From assembly GCA_946902985.2 (NCBI GenBank), contig CAMPQE020000051.1, positions 806,001 to 870,000 on the forward strand: a DNA stretch of 64,000 nucleotides, written 5' to 3'. Every line of letters starts with the position of its first letter. Position 1 is the stretch's first letter. Shown piece after piece: positions 22,593 through 34,455 of this stretch. Below the pieces are notes generated by a model. That model ran no database searches and had not been told where the DNA came from. It worked only from the letters and a program-made list of their open reading frames with translations. Both the position numbers and the translations under genes were made by a program. This stretch comes from Meconema thalassinum. Taxonomy: Eukaryota > Arthropoda > Insecta > Orthoptera > Tettigoniidae.

Positions 22593-23144
22593 ATGTTGCG
22601 CACACTCATTGTGGATTGCCAAGGGTTTAAAATTGGTGACAACAAATTTATATTTAAACAAGTGGCCATTATCGATTGTACCACGTTTTGGATATCGCAA
22701 GCTACGCATTTGCTATTTAAATCACCCCATGCTTTTGATTTGTTGTGTGAAAAAGACCGTAAACAAACCCAGTGGATTGAAAATCATAGGCAACTAGACT
22801 GGAATCAGGGAACCATTTCCTATAAATATTTGGACGTGGTCATGAAAGCACACTTGTCCTCGGCCAATGTGGTATTTGTGAAAGGTAATGAAAAACGTCA
22901 ATGGTTGCAACCATTTTTGGCGTCTTACCGTCAATGCATCGACCTCATGGAGTTGGGCTGCCTCTCCCTGCAAATGCTCATGGATACTTGTTCCTGTGGC
23001 AACATTACCCATACAGCCCTAGCGCATGCGTGGCATCTCTTTCATTGGTTAACCACCCATGCCTGCTGGGAGTTGTTGAACAAATATATAACTCAACATT
23101 TATGTGTGAATGACGCCAGTGAGATTTCTACAAGCGACGTGTAA
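22593..23144 (+). CDS. conserved viral protein, possibly exonuclease-like
   Basis: An intact 183-codon frame from ATG 22593 (an earlier in-frame non-ATG start is possible). Recognisable blocks are LIVDCQGFK at the start, WNQGTISYKYLD in the middle, then VFVKGNEKRQWL, IDLMELGC and a C-terminal Cys/His pattern (TCSCGNITHTALAHAWHLFHWL). I recall similar uncharacterised proteins with VD-x-(E/Q)GF, VKG-EK and C..H...CA blocks in animal mobile elements. The acidic start and block order are reminiscent of DEDD-type exonucleases, but the second acidic residue is a Gln here. Function is therefore open. With the ATPase it is one of the few undamaged genes. Confidence 0.6.
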   Translation: MLRTLIVDCQGFKIGDNKFIFKQVAIIDCTTFWISQATHLLFKSPHAFDLLCEKDRKQTQWIENHRQLDWNQGTISYKYLDVVMKAHLSSANVVFVKGNEKRQWLQPFLASYRQCIDLMELGCLSLQMLMDTCSCGNITHTALAHAWHLFHWLTTHACWELLNKYITQHLCVNDASEISTSDV

Positions 23145-23165
23145 ACATCTACAGCACGTGATACC

Positions 23166-23357
23166 ATGGAGAAAGGCAATGCTATGGACAAAGCCATCGG
23201 CAAGTTCTTTGTGTGCAAAAAGAAACTAGACAGTTTTACCAAAGAGGAACTTTTGGCGCTCGCCAAGTCGTTCATTTATTATGTGGCCGCCAACGCGGTC
23301 AAAGAAATCTGGCAACATGTACAAAAATCATGGACTCAAGACACTGTGTTGAGTTGA
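23166..23357 (+). CDS. small protein of unknown function, 63 residues
   Basis: ATG 23166 follows 21 bp after the previous stop. The protein is helical and Lys-rich (KAIGKFFVCKKKLDSF, LLALAKSFIYYVAANAVKEI) with a hydrophobic middle. No recognised domain. The tight spacing and same strand support a real gene, but its length is near chance. Confidence 0.35.
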   Translation: MEKGNAMDKAIGKFFVCKKKLDSFTKEELLALAKSFIYYVAANAVKEIWQHVQKSWTQDTVLS

Positions 23358-23500
23358 ATTGCAACCCTGTACGGATTACGATCACCATAAGCAAGTGGCC
23401 ATGGCAAAAATACCGTCTATGCGTCAGTGTGCGACTTGCCAGCTAGTAAAACTGTATCACGGTCATAAAAGTCCGTGAAAAGACTTTGTTGAATCATTCC

Positions 23501-23918
23501 ATGGGTGTCATGGCGGGAAAAAGCAACAACAACAACAAACACAAACATCGTCCACAGAGGAGGAGGAAGACCAAACCTTTTTACCATCGATGGAAAAGGA
23601 TATGCCAGACCTGTACTGGCAATGGCGTCATTGACAAAGTGATTCAATACATACCTTTCGAAATCCATCTTCCAGGTTATCGTTTTTGCGGCCCTGGAAC
23701 TCATCTCGAAAAACGTTTACAACGTGGTGATGTACCCATTAATCTTTTGGATCAAGCATGCAAGGAACATGACCTTTCTTATCGCCATAGTCATCCTAGT
23801 TTAAGACATGTGGCCGATAAATTGTTATTGAAAAAAAGCTAAACAACGTTTCACATCCTGTGATGCCTCAGTGGGTGAAAGAATGGCAGCCCTGATTGTC
23901 GTGAGTGCTATGAAATGA
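23501..23918 (+). pseudogene. phospholipase A2 (parvovirus/Polinton type), one frameshift
   Basis: ATG 23501 opens a basic N-terminus (RPQRRRKTKPFYHRWKR). The catalytic core follows: calcium loop YRFCGPGT, then LDQACKEHDLSYRHS with the His-Asp dyad, and a helix RHVADKLLLKK. This matches the secreted-type phospholipase domain of the parvovirus VP1 unique region, used there to breach the endosome. The frame ends at TAA 23840-23842, but one base away the continuation KQRFTSCDASVGERMAAL...AMK runs to TGA 23918. An indel in the A-run near 23832 is therefore the only lesion. It is the last gene of the plus-strand block. Confidence 0.85.
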
Positions 23919-25052
23919 AAGTTGATGATGCATGGACATGAACATTAAAGAATTGAGGAGTGAGGAATTGGGATTTGTTTGTATTCTATATTTCTTTTGT
24001 CAATTCACTATGACTAGGAAATAAAAACAAAGGTTTACCAGAGCACGATGTTTTGCTTTTTTATTTTTTGAAATCATGATGTTGATGGCTGATTTTTCAT
24101 TTTCACATTTCACACATGATGTATTCACACACTGCCATTTGTCATTTTACAATTTACATTTTTTTTAAAATGTTCGTTTCAAGTTTTACGTTTTTGATGG
24201 TATGAATTTTTCCATTTTGCTGATGACACTTTTTAAGTAATGTCCGTTTGAATTTTCATATTTCACACATGGCCATTTCCAGTTTTTTTAATGTCCGTTT
24301 TAAGTTTTGCTGTTTTTGGTGATATGGAAACATAGATTTTCCATTTTGCTGTTTTGACATTTTTCCATTTGGTGTATGTTGAAAGTTGAGATTTGACAAT
24401 GATGTTGATGCAAGTGCATGACCATGGCGATGCTGCTGTGAGTTTATGGGATTGTGGAAAGGTCAAGGTCTACGACTAATGCAGGTAAGACTGTTTTTAC
24501 AAAAATAATGTCTATTGTCTGCCACATTTCAAAGAAAACAAAACTATTGAAAACAAAATGAGTATATAAGTGACCATTTACCCCCTCCCACCCACACTAC
24601 CTCACCGTGTTTGATCTGGTCATACATACACACCAGCTTTCTCTCTCTACTCATACATTCAAACCTGTCTTTGGGAACAAACACAACCACTTTATTTATT
24701 CCCAAAAGCACATTCTCGACATGCACACTCATCCCAAAAGAACTTTTTTAGTTGATCATTTACATTACAAAAAATAATTAAATACTAGTTATTTAAGTTA
24801 CTAAAAATACTATTACTCATTAAATATTTACAAAAAACTCAACTTTGTAACAGCTTTAAAAGAATTCAAACTATTTACCACTAAATTAAAAAAAAAAGAT
24901 TGCATAGAACTTTTTTAAAGAGCAAAAGGTCCAAGTGGGTTGCCAATATTTACAAAATCGACTATTTACAATGACAAAAAAAACAATATTTACAAAATTC
25001 TAAATCTACAAGTTACATAAAGCTATGTCCCATAAACGATTAAACAGTGAAA
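23919..25052. other. Polinton tail-to-tail spacer with diverged direct repeats
   Basis: No gene supported. A block containing AATGTCCGTTT-AAGTTTT...TTTTCCATTTTGCTG occurs twice (about 24165-24230 and 24281-24360), within T-rich sequence that also repeats TTTCACACATG. AATAAA occurs near 24020, a possible polyadenylation signal for the plus-strand block. The rest (24750-25040) is very AT-rich. Confidence 0.5.
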
Positions 25053-28000
25053 TCACACCTCCTCCTCCTTGCGATCATAACCCCAGGGCAGACTGGTGAG
25101 CAGGTCATCAGCCCACACACGCTTGTTATCCATGGAGGCGAGGGTGCGTTTTCTCTGTTCCACAAGATACAAATTATGGTCGCTGGATTGTATCCTGCAC
25201 TGTGTATGAGACATAGCTTTGCCAGTGTGTAAAACTGCTAGATAGTCATTAACACGTAGCGATTTTACCACTGCTCTACCTACACCTTTTGCTCTTTTGG
25301 CTTCCTTACAGTCGAGTGTGCGGTAATCATACATTTTTGAGGCCAAACCTACGAATTCCGTCATAATGGAATCACCGCATTCATATTTTAAAACGCCCAT
25401 TACCTTCTTGTTTTTTATGGGCAGCTGAAACACGTTGTCAGCGCTATACGAAGAGGTCTCGAACCAGTCACTATGCTGTCTCATGACGTCATAGGGGTTG
25501 CAGTGGCGAATGTGGTAAATGAATGAGTCCGTATCCATATACAAAAGAGAGACGTCCTCAAAATGGCGTTTGGCAAACTCATAGTGGAATCGATACATGA
25601 CCGATTTAGAAAAGTCTAAAATGACTTGGCCAAAATAAATGAGTTTATCCATGGTCACGTTGGTCTTACTCATTTCAATAGTAGCCAAATCCTCATCGAT
25701 AATGTTGATCGATTTGAAATTTGGCTTGGCAATTCACCGCCGGGCACCCCACCGCCCCTCCCAGACATTAACCAATTTAATGTCACGGTATTTGCGGACA
25801 TTCTCCATGGACTTGCCATAGGTGCAGTTGTTCATTAATTTAAAAAAAATAATTTCAAACTGCTGTGTTGCCATTTGTCGGTGCTCTGTGTTGAGTTGCA
25901 TGTATGGCTTGAGCCATGCTTTTTGAGAAAAAGAAATACCCCTGTGGATTTTCTTCAACACCAAGCCTTGGGCGAGGCATTGCACCAACATTTGGATATG
26001 TAGCACATACCGATTTTTGTTGTAAAGTGTGCCCATGAGTTTTTCAATTTTCACTTTACTGTCAGGGGGAACCATTTGCTCAAGGCAGAATGGGAAATCG
26101 GCATGTTCATCATACAAGTATGAGGGATATTCAATATCCACTTCTAGCACATATCCACGGCCTGTTTCTTGGCAAGCCATGTTCACATCAAATTCTGACA
26201 CTTGTTTCTCTGTCAGCCAAGCAAACTTCCCATAGGGCAAAGGCTGACTCATGGCGTAACCGTACAAATTATTCACGTCATAGTACATTAAGTACGATTC
26301 TGGTTTGTCTGGTGAATAATCAGGCATGTAGATATTGTTCGCTTCGGCATGGCGTTGGTTAAGTGACACAAAGCCGCCACGAATGCCCTTTTCAAAAAAT
26401 AGAACCATGTCTACATCAGTGAGTAAATCCAATTCCACTTGAGTGTATTTCAAAGCGGCATCGAACGAGAGCCCAGGACTCGTATAATAGTGAGCCGGGT
26501 CAAGTCCGTAAATGTGTGGACACAACTCACGGAATTTTTGAAACACATCGGTGAGTAGCAATACATCCAGTTTTAGGTAATGCAATGCATATTCACTTAG
26601 CGTCTTAATGCCAAACACTAGCCAAACTAGACATGCATGGGCATAGTCTTCATCGGAAACGGTACTGCGTGTTAGTTTCGAGTAAAATTTCTCTTGTGGT
26701 GGGAGTTTTCTTTGCTTTAACACGTCCCAACTGTTGGAGAAATCATACGGGAATATACCTTTCCGAATGCACAATTGAAATTGCTCTGGATCATTCAAAT
26801 GCATTCTAGTATTTTTTAATTCCTCCTCATTCAAGCCATTCTCAAGGCTGTTTAGCGAGGATGCCATAAATTTAAAGTAATCCAAAAATCGAATGCTAAA
26901 GTCGCTCAACCTCCATGTCAGGGCTGTAAAACGCTCATGGTTTTGAGGGATAATGGTAAACGAGCCCTTGTTGACATGACCCAATTCACGAATCAAAAAC
27001 TGAATGTCATAATTTGCCAGATTTTGGAAAAAGACACTAATGTAACGAGGAGCTGAAAAGTTCAAATTGCATTTGCTGTGCGCAGCTCCACGAAACTCCC
27101 CCGTAAAGTGCGAGTGGTCTCTGACTTTTTCCTCTCCACTTAAAATAGGCTTTTCGCAAATATGGCATGTCGTGGCATGCTCATACTGCTGCTGCTGTTC
27201 TGGAGATAGACTCATGGGTACTGGGTGGTCCAGTATTCCCTGTACAAGGTCGGCCAACTTGACAAGTTCATCCAAGAACCATCCGGCACAATCTGGCCCC
27301 TCACGGTATTTGTAAACGGATTGTGTGAGGTCATAGGCTCACACCACATTAAATCCTATGGCAAAAGGTTCATGTTTTTGAATGGGTGTGGTTGAGCTAA
27401 TGGTGGGATCTGGTTCACATCCCGCCATGGGTGTAGTGAGTGCTTCGAAATCTGCATACACCACATAGGGGACAGTGTCACGCTTGTGAATGTCCTTAAA
27501 CTTTAACACAGCCTTGTCACCTTGTGGCAATATCTATCTCACCGCTTCCTGAGAAAAGCAATCCACCCTATGAAGTTCTAAAAGCGTACGGGTTGTAAAA
27601 TATTGCAGGCAACGATCACAAATATGTGTTTTATGTCCATGCTTAGACGTTTGACTGCTTAGCAATGTACTCAGGCTTTTAATGAGGCAATAGTGATTCA
27701 CTTCTCCGTAAGACATATATAAAAGATGAATGTGGTGTCGTTTCGGTTCTTTTGTGGCATAAAGAGGACCCACAATCTCATCACCATCAAGGCCATACAC
27801 CATGATCGAAAAGTCCTGGTTGTCTTGTTCAAACCTATGGATCTCGGTTAAGTCCATAGGGAACGATACTCAAGTTAAATTTAAAGTTTGTGTTAATTCA
27901 ACAAACTTGGCCTTGTACTTTGCTGGTCTGTTAACATGACGGTCTTGAGCTGGCTGCAAATACGCGGCCACAGCCCACAGGAAGCAATCATTGTCACGAT

Positions 28001-28488
28001 TCTTTATATTCACCACAGTCTTTTTCGAAGTTATGGCTGGTGGTGTTTTAATATAGCTAGACCCAGCATTCAACGGGTTGAAATGACAAATGTTGATTTG
28101 TAGATGATGAATTTTGTCTAAGGCAAGGCCACTCGGTCCTTGTTGCAGTTTATCAAATTTTGATAGCAAGGCTTTGATAACACTCGTTCAGATTATCGGC
28201 TATCAAAAGCTCTTGCACTTTACTGCAAATATAGAATGTCTCTTTATGCTCTACGTCCTTCTTTTTATATATGAAATCGCACACTAGTTCTGTATTCACC
28301 TTTAAACCTGTATGCAACCTTTGCACTGTACAAATTTCAATTTTTAAAATTTCAAAACAAGATTGTAAAAGTTCTTTGGGAATCAAACTTTTTCTAACAT
28401 TGACCACACGACCAGAGCACACACGCGATTTGAAACAACTGTTTTGGGGTTCCCAAGTTAACGTATCGGTAGCAGTGGCAAAAGACAT
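25053..28488 (-). pseudogene. DNA polymerase B (protein-primed type) of the Polinton
   Basis: From ATG 28488 to TGA 25053, about 1,140 codons. Order: an N-terminal region of unknown role, a C2H2-like segment (ICDRCLQYF...LELHRVDC), exonuclease I YADFEA, an HNH-like or zinc segment (CHICEKP...DHSHFTGEFRGAAHSKCN), exonuclease II NLANYDIQFLI and exonuclease III YLKLDVLLLTD. Polymerase motif A is DVNNLYGYAM, motif B KLMNNCTYGKSMENV, motif C YMDTDSF. A frame change near 28160 and in-frame stops at 27870 (TGA), 27534 (TAG), 27339 (TGA) and 25734 (TGA) break it; all four stops are in the same frame. In active elements it replicates the linear genome from a terminal protein primer. Confidence 0.9.
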
Positions 28489-29109
28489 TATTTTGAAAGA
28501 ACACTCTCACCTAAGTTTTCAGCTGTAGACTACTTGACAATGGCCTCAAACACACGCGTTCCTGCTTATCAACAGAGGTCAAGCATTTTCCAACACTCTA
28601 AAAAGAAATAAAATAAACCACCATAAGTATATCAATTCGATATAGTTTATGCATTTCATAAACAAAACAAAATCAAACAGGTTATATATAAAAAGACAAA
28701 TCTCATCTTGACGTGTGATGCTTTGCTTTATTCCCGTCTCGTGAGCTTGTGTGGAAATGGTTTCCTTTTCTAGCTGTCTGTCTTTCTCTCTTTTTCAATC
28801 TCTTTCCCACAGACACACGGCAGGTAGGCTATACACGTTATCTGCAAACAAATAAATAAATATTTAATTATAACTTTAACAATCAATAAATAATTGCATG
28901 TAAATATATATAAATCAATAAATATATAAATGAATGAATAAACACCTACCTCACAACAAGATTAAGTATTTTCCACCAACACCAAAACTGTTAAACAAGA
29001 TCAAGTGTTTCATGCAATGCAGTGTGTTCAAAGGTAGTTACTTAAGTGAGAGTGGAAATGATAACGACATGGCTTTATATATGTTACGTTGCATGTATAA
29101 TCATTTTTT
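28489..29109. other. AT-rich spacer between polymerase and right terminal repeat
   Basis: Includes TAAATAAATA-rich sequence at 28850-28940. It likely holds the polymerase promoter, but no clear motif was identified. No gene. Confidence 0.4.
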
Positions 29110-30598
29110 CTCACGCTTTGAACATTCTCTTATCGTGCACGTGGACAGCTAACACCCTAGGTGAACACCTGTGGCAGGTCAAATTTCACATGAACTTGCA
29201 TTTTGTCACGTACGAAGCAAACAGGATGTAACTGGTTTAGAGTACATGTCAACTCACACGTGTATGCATGCATTTCGCACTCCCCTGCCACCACGGTGGT
29301 CAAATTATTTCACCTTCACGCGTCTTGGTCATTTTCCATTGCACCTGTTGTCAAGTCAGATCAGCGCCTTCCAATAAGCTCAAATGACATTCACCTCCTG
29401 CTCGTCTGCAAGTTTGTTTTCTGTACTCGCTTCGACCAACATAGAACCAAGTTCTCATCACCGTTTACACGTTAAAGGTAAAATATCAGAAAAAACGAAC
29501 CCTCGCTCTGTCATACACCGACCCGCCGAAATAGAGATTGTTCTATTAAGCATGGTCCTTGTGGTTAGCGACAGGTTCGTTGGAACACATGCACCCTGCA
29601 GTATCGTCTCTCTCAACCACCACGCTTCATGAACAATATAAACAGGTAAAGAAAAAAAGTTTTTTCAACATGTATGGCGTTAGGCCTTTTGTGAATTATT
29701 TTTTGGAAAAAATATCTACACATTTGAAAGGGGGCGTTAGCCCGAGTCCTAGGACACCTCGTAAACGTCCCTAGCGTTATTGGTTCATGAGATATCGGCA
29801 AAAATCACAAAAAACACGTGTTTACCCCAAAATCGAGTTTCCACATTTTTTAAAAAATATAACGAGTGATCCATAGCAAAGAACACCTCAGCCCGAGTCC
29901 TTGGACCCCTCGTACACGCCTCTAGCATGATTGGTTCGCGAGATATTAAAAGCGGATGACCTTTTAGTTTTGGTCTTTTAATTAAATAAAGAGCCTATAG
30001 GAAAGTAGGGGGCATCACTACGAGGGCTAGGACACCCTGTATGTTCAAATCCCATGATTGGTTAGCAAGATATCAGGTTCGGGGCAAATACGAGGAGGGT
30101 TCAAAAAGAAGTGCCGTAGCTTTCCCATCATCCCACTAATTACAAAACACACATTTTTGCTCTAGAGACTTGAAATTTATTTTGGAAGTAGAGGGCATAG
30201 GGTCCATTGATTTACGTCAAACAAACTTTTTTGTAAACTTCTAGTTTCCAAAATATAGGAATTTCAAAATTCTAGTGTTTTCAAAAAAACATAAAAAGTA
30301 AAAAAGTTTCATTGTAGAAAATAAAGGTTATAAAGACCATTCGTTTGAGCGATGTCACAATGTTCTATCATGTTTGGTTTTCAAACTATCACCTACTTTC
30401 GAAAACAAAAATTTTCAAAAAAAAAATCTAAAAATATAACGAGTGGTCCATAGCAATGCCCCCGTCAGCCTGAGTCCAACGACACCTTATTTGGTAAAAT
30501 CGGACCATGCGTTCGAGATATATTTAACATGGCTGAGGCTTAGTAGTGGGGCAAAGAGGGTTCTGGAGTGGCGCAGAATCGGCACTACCCCCCCTACT
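29110..30598 (-). repeat. right terminal inverted repeat of the Polinton
   Basis: Reverse complement of 13721-15203 from the inner CACGCTTTGAACATTC to the outer CCCCCCTACT. The short frames at 29203-29475 and 29559-29774 are mirror images of frames in the left arm and are unlikely to be genes. Confidence 0.9.
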
Positions 30599-30604
30599 CT
30601 TTAG
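30599..30604. repeat. target site duplication, right (CTTTAG)
   Basis: Same six bases as 13715-13720, directly after the right terminus. Confidence 0.9.
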
Positions 30605-31959
30605 GTTCCAGCATGCCTCATGCAATAAAGGACAAGGTGTTTAAGTTTGCACCCTTCGCATCCCTGCTGACGTACGCCTAAGGATCACCGATAAGTATAT
30701 TTTGTAATAGCGTCTCTTCTTGCGCATCATTGACCTGAAGTCTCGCAAAGCGGCTAAAATGCTGAGTGAAAAGAATACTTTACTGTTGTCGTTTTTAATG
30801 CTGCACTCTATTTCTACCATTGACTTTACATTGCTTCTAAACCCTACAACCGAAGCAATATATTTAACATATTCTAACCTTGCTTAAGGCCCATAGTTCT
30901 TATCTTTTATTCTTGCTTCCATTACTACTGAAAATTTGCTATTCTTGGTGCCTAAATATGAGCCGAACCAATCTCTTCCTTTCATTACCACTCACCAGAA
31001 TCATCTAACCCCAATCATCTCATTACCCCTCATTTCTTACTCCATCTAGCCACCCAATCTCCATTATTCTCCAATAACACCTCAGTCAAATGCTCCTATT
31101 TTCCCATTCCTGCAGAAGGAAAAAAAAAAACAAGTTTCACATACTTACAGCACCACACTCCAGACCTCGGCCTCAAAAGTGTCTTCCCACTAGCTGCATC
31201 TATATATGGTGTAACCATATGTCAACCCGACTTTTATGTATCTCATTAGCTTGGTCCATATTGCTTCTTAAGTACCAGGAGGCACCAACTTCCTTCAGCG
31301 CTTCATCTGACAATCGATGTTGGTATATTCCTTGAATATTCACCTTACTTAGTTTGTACACATATTGGGTTTTCTAGTGTTTCGCTCTCTCTTAGCTTTT
31401 TATTCCGTGAAAACCACTAACAGAGATTTCTATGTGTTTTCCCTCTCTCTTTGTGCTTTTCTTAATGCCTGTGTTTAGTGTGTTTTAGTGAACGAGATTC
31501 ATTACCTTTCTTTCAACAAACTCATCAAATTTCCCCTTAATGTGCCCTCTCGCGGCACTTAGCTGAACTCGCTCATCTCCTGCGATCAACGTGAGAACTC
31601 GTTGTCACCGTCTAATTATGATGCTTAGAAGTTAGACTCGTCCTCTACAGATGGTAACCTACACACATCTACATTATTTGTATTCTGCCTCAAGAAAATA
31701 AATGTGTGTGCTTTAAAGATTTATGCTTTCTAGGTTTGTAACCCTTATGTCCTCCTTCTCTCCCACTATCTTCTCCCCCTCGATTGCCTTGCTAGTCGGG
31801 AGCCTTCTCACTTGTTACTCTTCTAACGGCCGCCAGCAGACTCGCTCTCTCTATCTACAAGGGACTGTCGCCAGCAGACTCGATACAAGGGACTGCCGTC
31901 ACTCGTCCGACATTTTGTGAAAGCCATGTGGTGATAAATGCTCTATCAGCACCGCCAGT
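30605..31959. other. intronic sequence, no gene seen
   Basis: Mixed, T/C-rich. No coding motif or repeat boundary recognised. Confidence 0.4.
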
Positions 31960-32110
31960 CAATGTAAGCTTTTAGTCTTACGTGATCGTTATTCATGCGA
32001 TCATGAGTCACCGGGACCTCCTTTTTGTGTGGAATGCGAACAACAGGACAAGACATTTCACTTCGGAAATCCGACATGCATTGACCGCGAGTCAGCCAAC
32101 CAACATGCAT
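31960..32110 (-). mobile_element. SINE-like repeat, family C, minus strand
   Basis: Reverse complement matches the body of the SINE at 36771-36921: TGCATGT, GAAATG, CATGTCCTG/CTTGTCCTG, TTCCACRYAAAAAGGAGGTCCC, CTCATGATC, AACGRTCACGT and AGCTT. Similarity is clear but well diverged. No target duplication was found. Confidence 0.6.
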
Positions 32111-32189
32111 AGATATGTTAAACAGCTCTCTTAATATTTGCAAGTTATCAAATCTGCTATATTTTTATCTCGCCGGCAGGGTATCATCA

Positions 32190-34455
32190 TTTTAGCCTAT
32201 ATTTATTGATGAAAAAATAGGCTTATGAGATCACGTTTTGTCCGTGTGTCTGCCTGTGAGTGCGTGTGTGTGATGAATTTTTTGTGTCCCCCTAATAACT
32301 TCTGAATGGCAAGAGCGATTCCAATGAAAGTCTGTAAGTTCATAGCACTATTCCGGGCGACCCCAACCTTGCCCTTCAACGTCTCACCAATCCAACATGG
32401 CGGCTGTGCGAAATATTTCACCAGCATTCATTATCTCCGAAACTATTACCGATATCACCCTGGAATTTTGTACGGTGATATTGAAACTACTAGAAATTGA
32501 CCTATGTGATTTTTGAAAACCTGGCAACTACAAAACCAACATGGTGGCGAAGCGAAGTTGCGACTTTAAAATAGACGTTTCTCGCGATTTAACCAACCAA
32601 ACGCAATGAAACTTGGAACAGTATATGTTTATAAAAATTTTAAAGCACCTACATCTAACTTCGTTCATTTGTGTACATAACCTCAAGATGGCGCCTGTGC
32701 GAAATATTTCACCGTTGTTCTATATCTCTGAAACAATTACCGGTATCACCATGAAATTTTGTACGGAGATAAAGGGCGCTACTGGATGTTCATCTATGAG
32801 ACTTTCAAAAACCTGTTAACTACAAAACGAACATTGCGGCCAAGCGAAGTTGAAAGTTTTAAATAGACTTTTCACGCGATTTAATGATCCAAACGCATTG
32901 AAACTTCGTACAGCAAATGTTTATACACATTGTAATGCACGGGTATCTAATTTAGTTCAATTGTTCATGTAGCCGCAAGATAGCAGCTGTGAGAATTTCG
33001 AAAATAAAGATTTTATTTCTTGTGTTCTAATCATGCGATCGAAATCAACATTTGTATAATGAACGTAAACAAGATTCATCATCTAATAGTACATAACTCT
33101 ATAGCCTTCATATATTATACGCAAACTGAAATATTTAGACGGTTCTCAGTATCTATTAATCTACTACAGCAATCAAACTGAAATTTTGTAAGTGTATAGA
33201 AGCTATAAGCTTAAGTTCACCTAAGGGACGTTCAATAACCTGGCAAGCACAAATCCTACATGGCGGCAAAGCGAAATTTAAATATTCAAATGGACGTTTC
33301 TTGCGTTTTTACGATCCGAGCGCAGGGAAACTTGATACGGTATATGCTTATAAAAATTTTAATCGACTGGCATCTAATTCATTTAAATTATTTTCATAAC
33401 CACAAGATGGCGGCCGGGCGAAATTTTTTAATCCCGCTGATAATTCTTGTGTACTAATCATACGATTAAAATTTGAATAAAACACCTACACAATAAACGT
33501 CAAGTAATACTATATAAATCTAAGGTCTATAATATAAAATTCCAACAAGGTGACCATCCAAAATATTTAGACGGTTCTCAATATCTACGAATCTATTACA
33601 GCAATCAATCTGACAATTTGAATGTTGATAGAGGCTAGTAATATTAATAAGATATATGGAAATAGGCTATTTAGTTCTTCACGGAACTACCGGTACTTGT
33701 TTTGATGTCAACCCTCAATTCCCCCACCGAGAGAATCTATGCTAAATTAGAAAGTACGACTCTTGGCGCAACGGGGGATTTACTCTTTTAGCCAATTTTC
33801 ATTGATGAAAACATGGGCTTATGAGATCACCTTTTGTCCGTGTGTGTGTGCGTTTCCCCCTAATAACTTCCAAATTGCTGGAACGATTTCAATGAAACTC
33901 GATGAGGTCATAGTACCATTTCGGTCGACCCCAAACGTGCCCTTCAAATTGTATATGTCTCACCAATCCAACATGTAACTATGTATCTTTCATAAACCTG
34001 TAAAGAACAACACAAACATGGTGGCCAAGCGAAGTTGAAACATTTTAATAGACTTTTCTCGAGATTTCACAATCCGAGCGCAGTAAAACTTGGTACGGAA
34101 AATGCGTATAGAAACTTTAATCCACTGGCATCTAATTTATTTCAATTGTTTTCATAACCACAAGATGGCAACTGTGCAAAATGTTAAAATCTCGATTTTA
34201 TTTCTTGTGTCCTAATCAAGCGATTGAAGTTTGAATACTACACCTACACAATAATCTTCATGTAATAGTACATAACTGTAGGACCTAAATAATTATATAC
34301 AAATCCAACATGGCGACCATCCCAAATATTTAGACGGTTCTAAATATCTACGAATCCATTACAGCAATCAAACGGAATTATTTATATTGATAGAGGCAAC
34401 GAACATAAATATGATATATGAAAATAGGCTGTATAGTTCTTCACGGAACTACAAG
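32190..34455 (+). repeat. diverged monomer array upstream of LINE ORF1
   Basis: Several block types recur in direct orientation. Block A (GGCTTATGAGATCAC...CCCCCTAATAACTTC) is near 32215 and 33805. Block B (CATGGTGGC.AAGCGAA..., ending CAAGATGGC) is near 32515, 32812, 33240 and 33990. Block C (AATATTTAGACGGTTCT...) is near 33135, 33560 and 34330. Block D (TAGTTCTTCACGGAACTAC) is near 33675 and 34435. The array ends directly at the ORF1 ATG. This looks like the 5' UTR promoter monomers known from some LINEs; that role is inferred. Confidence 0.6.

Larger units (their letters stand above)
13721..30598. mobile_element. Polinton/Maverick (adintovirus-like) provirus, complete but decayed
   Basis: A 16,878-bp element bounded by inverted repeats of about 1.48 kb, with termini AGTAGG...CCTACT (5'-AG...CT-3') and a 6-bp target duplication. 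It carries the family's core set: retroviral-type integrase, packaging ATPase, adenain-like protease, minor and major capsid proteins, and DNA polymerase B. It also has a fibre-like gene, a basic pX/pVI-like gene, a BIR gene and a phospholipase A2 gene. Transcription is organised in three blocks: 15456-18059 minus, 18193-23918 plus and 25053-28488 minus. Most genes carry stops or frameshifts, so it is an old, inactive copy. It lies in an intron of the minus-strand zinc-finger gene. Confidence 0.95.
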
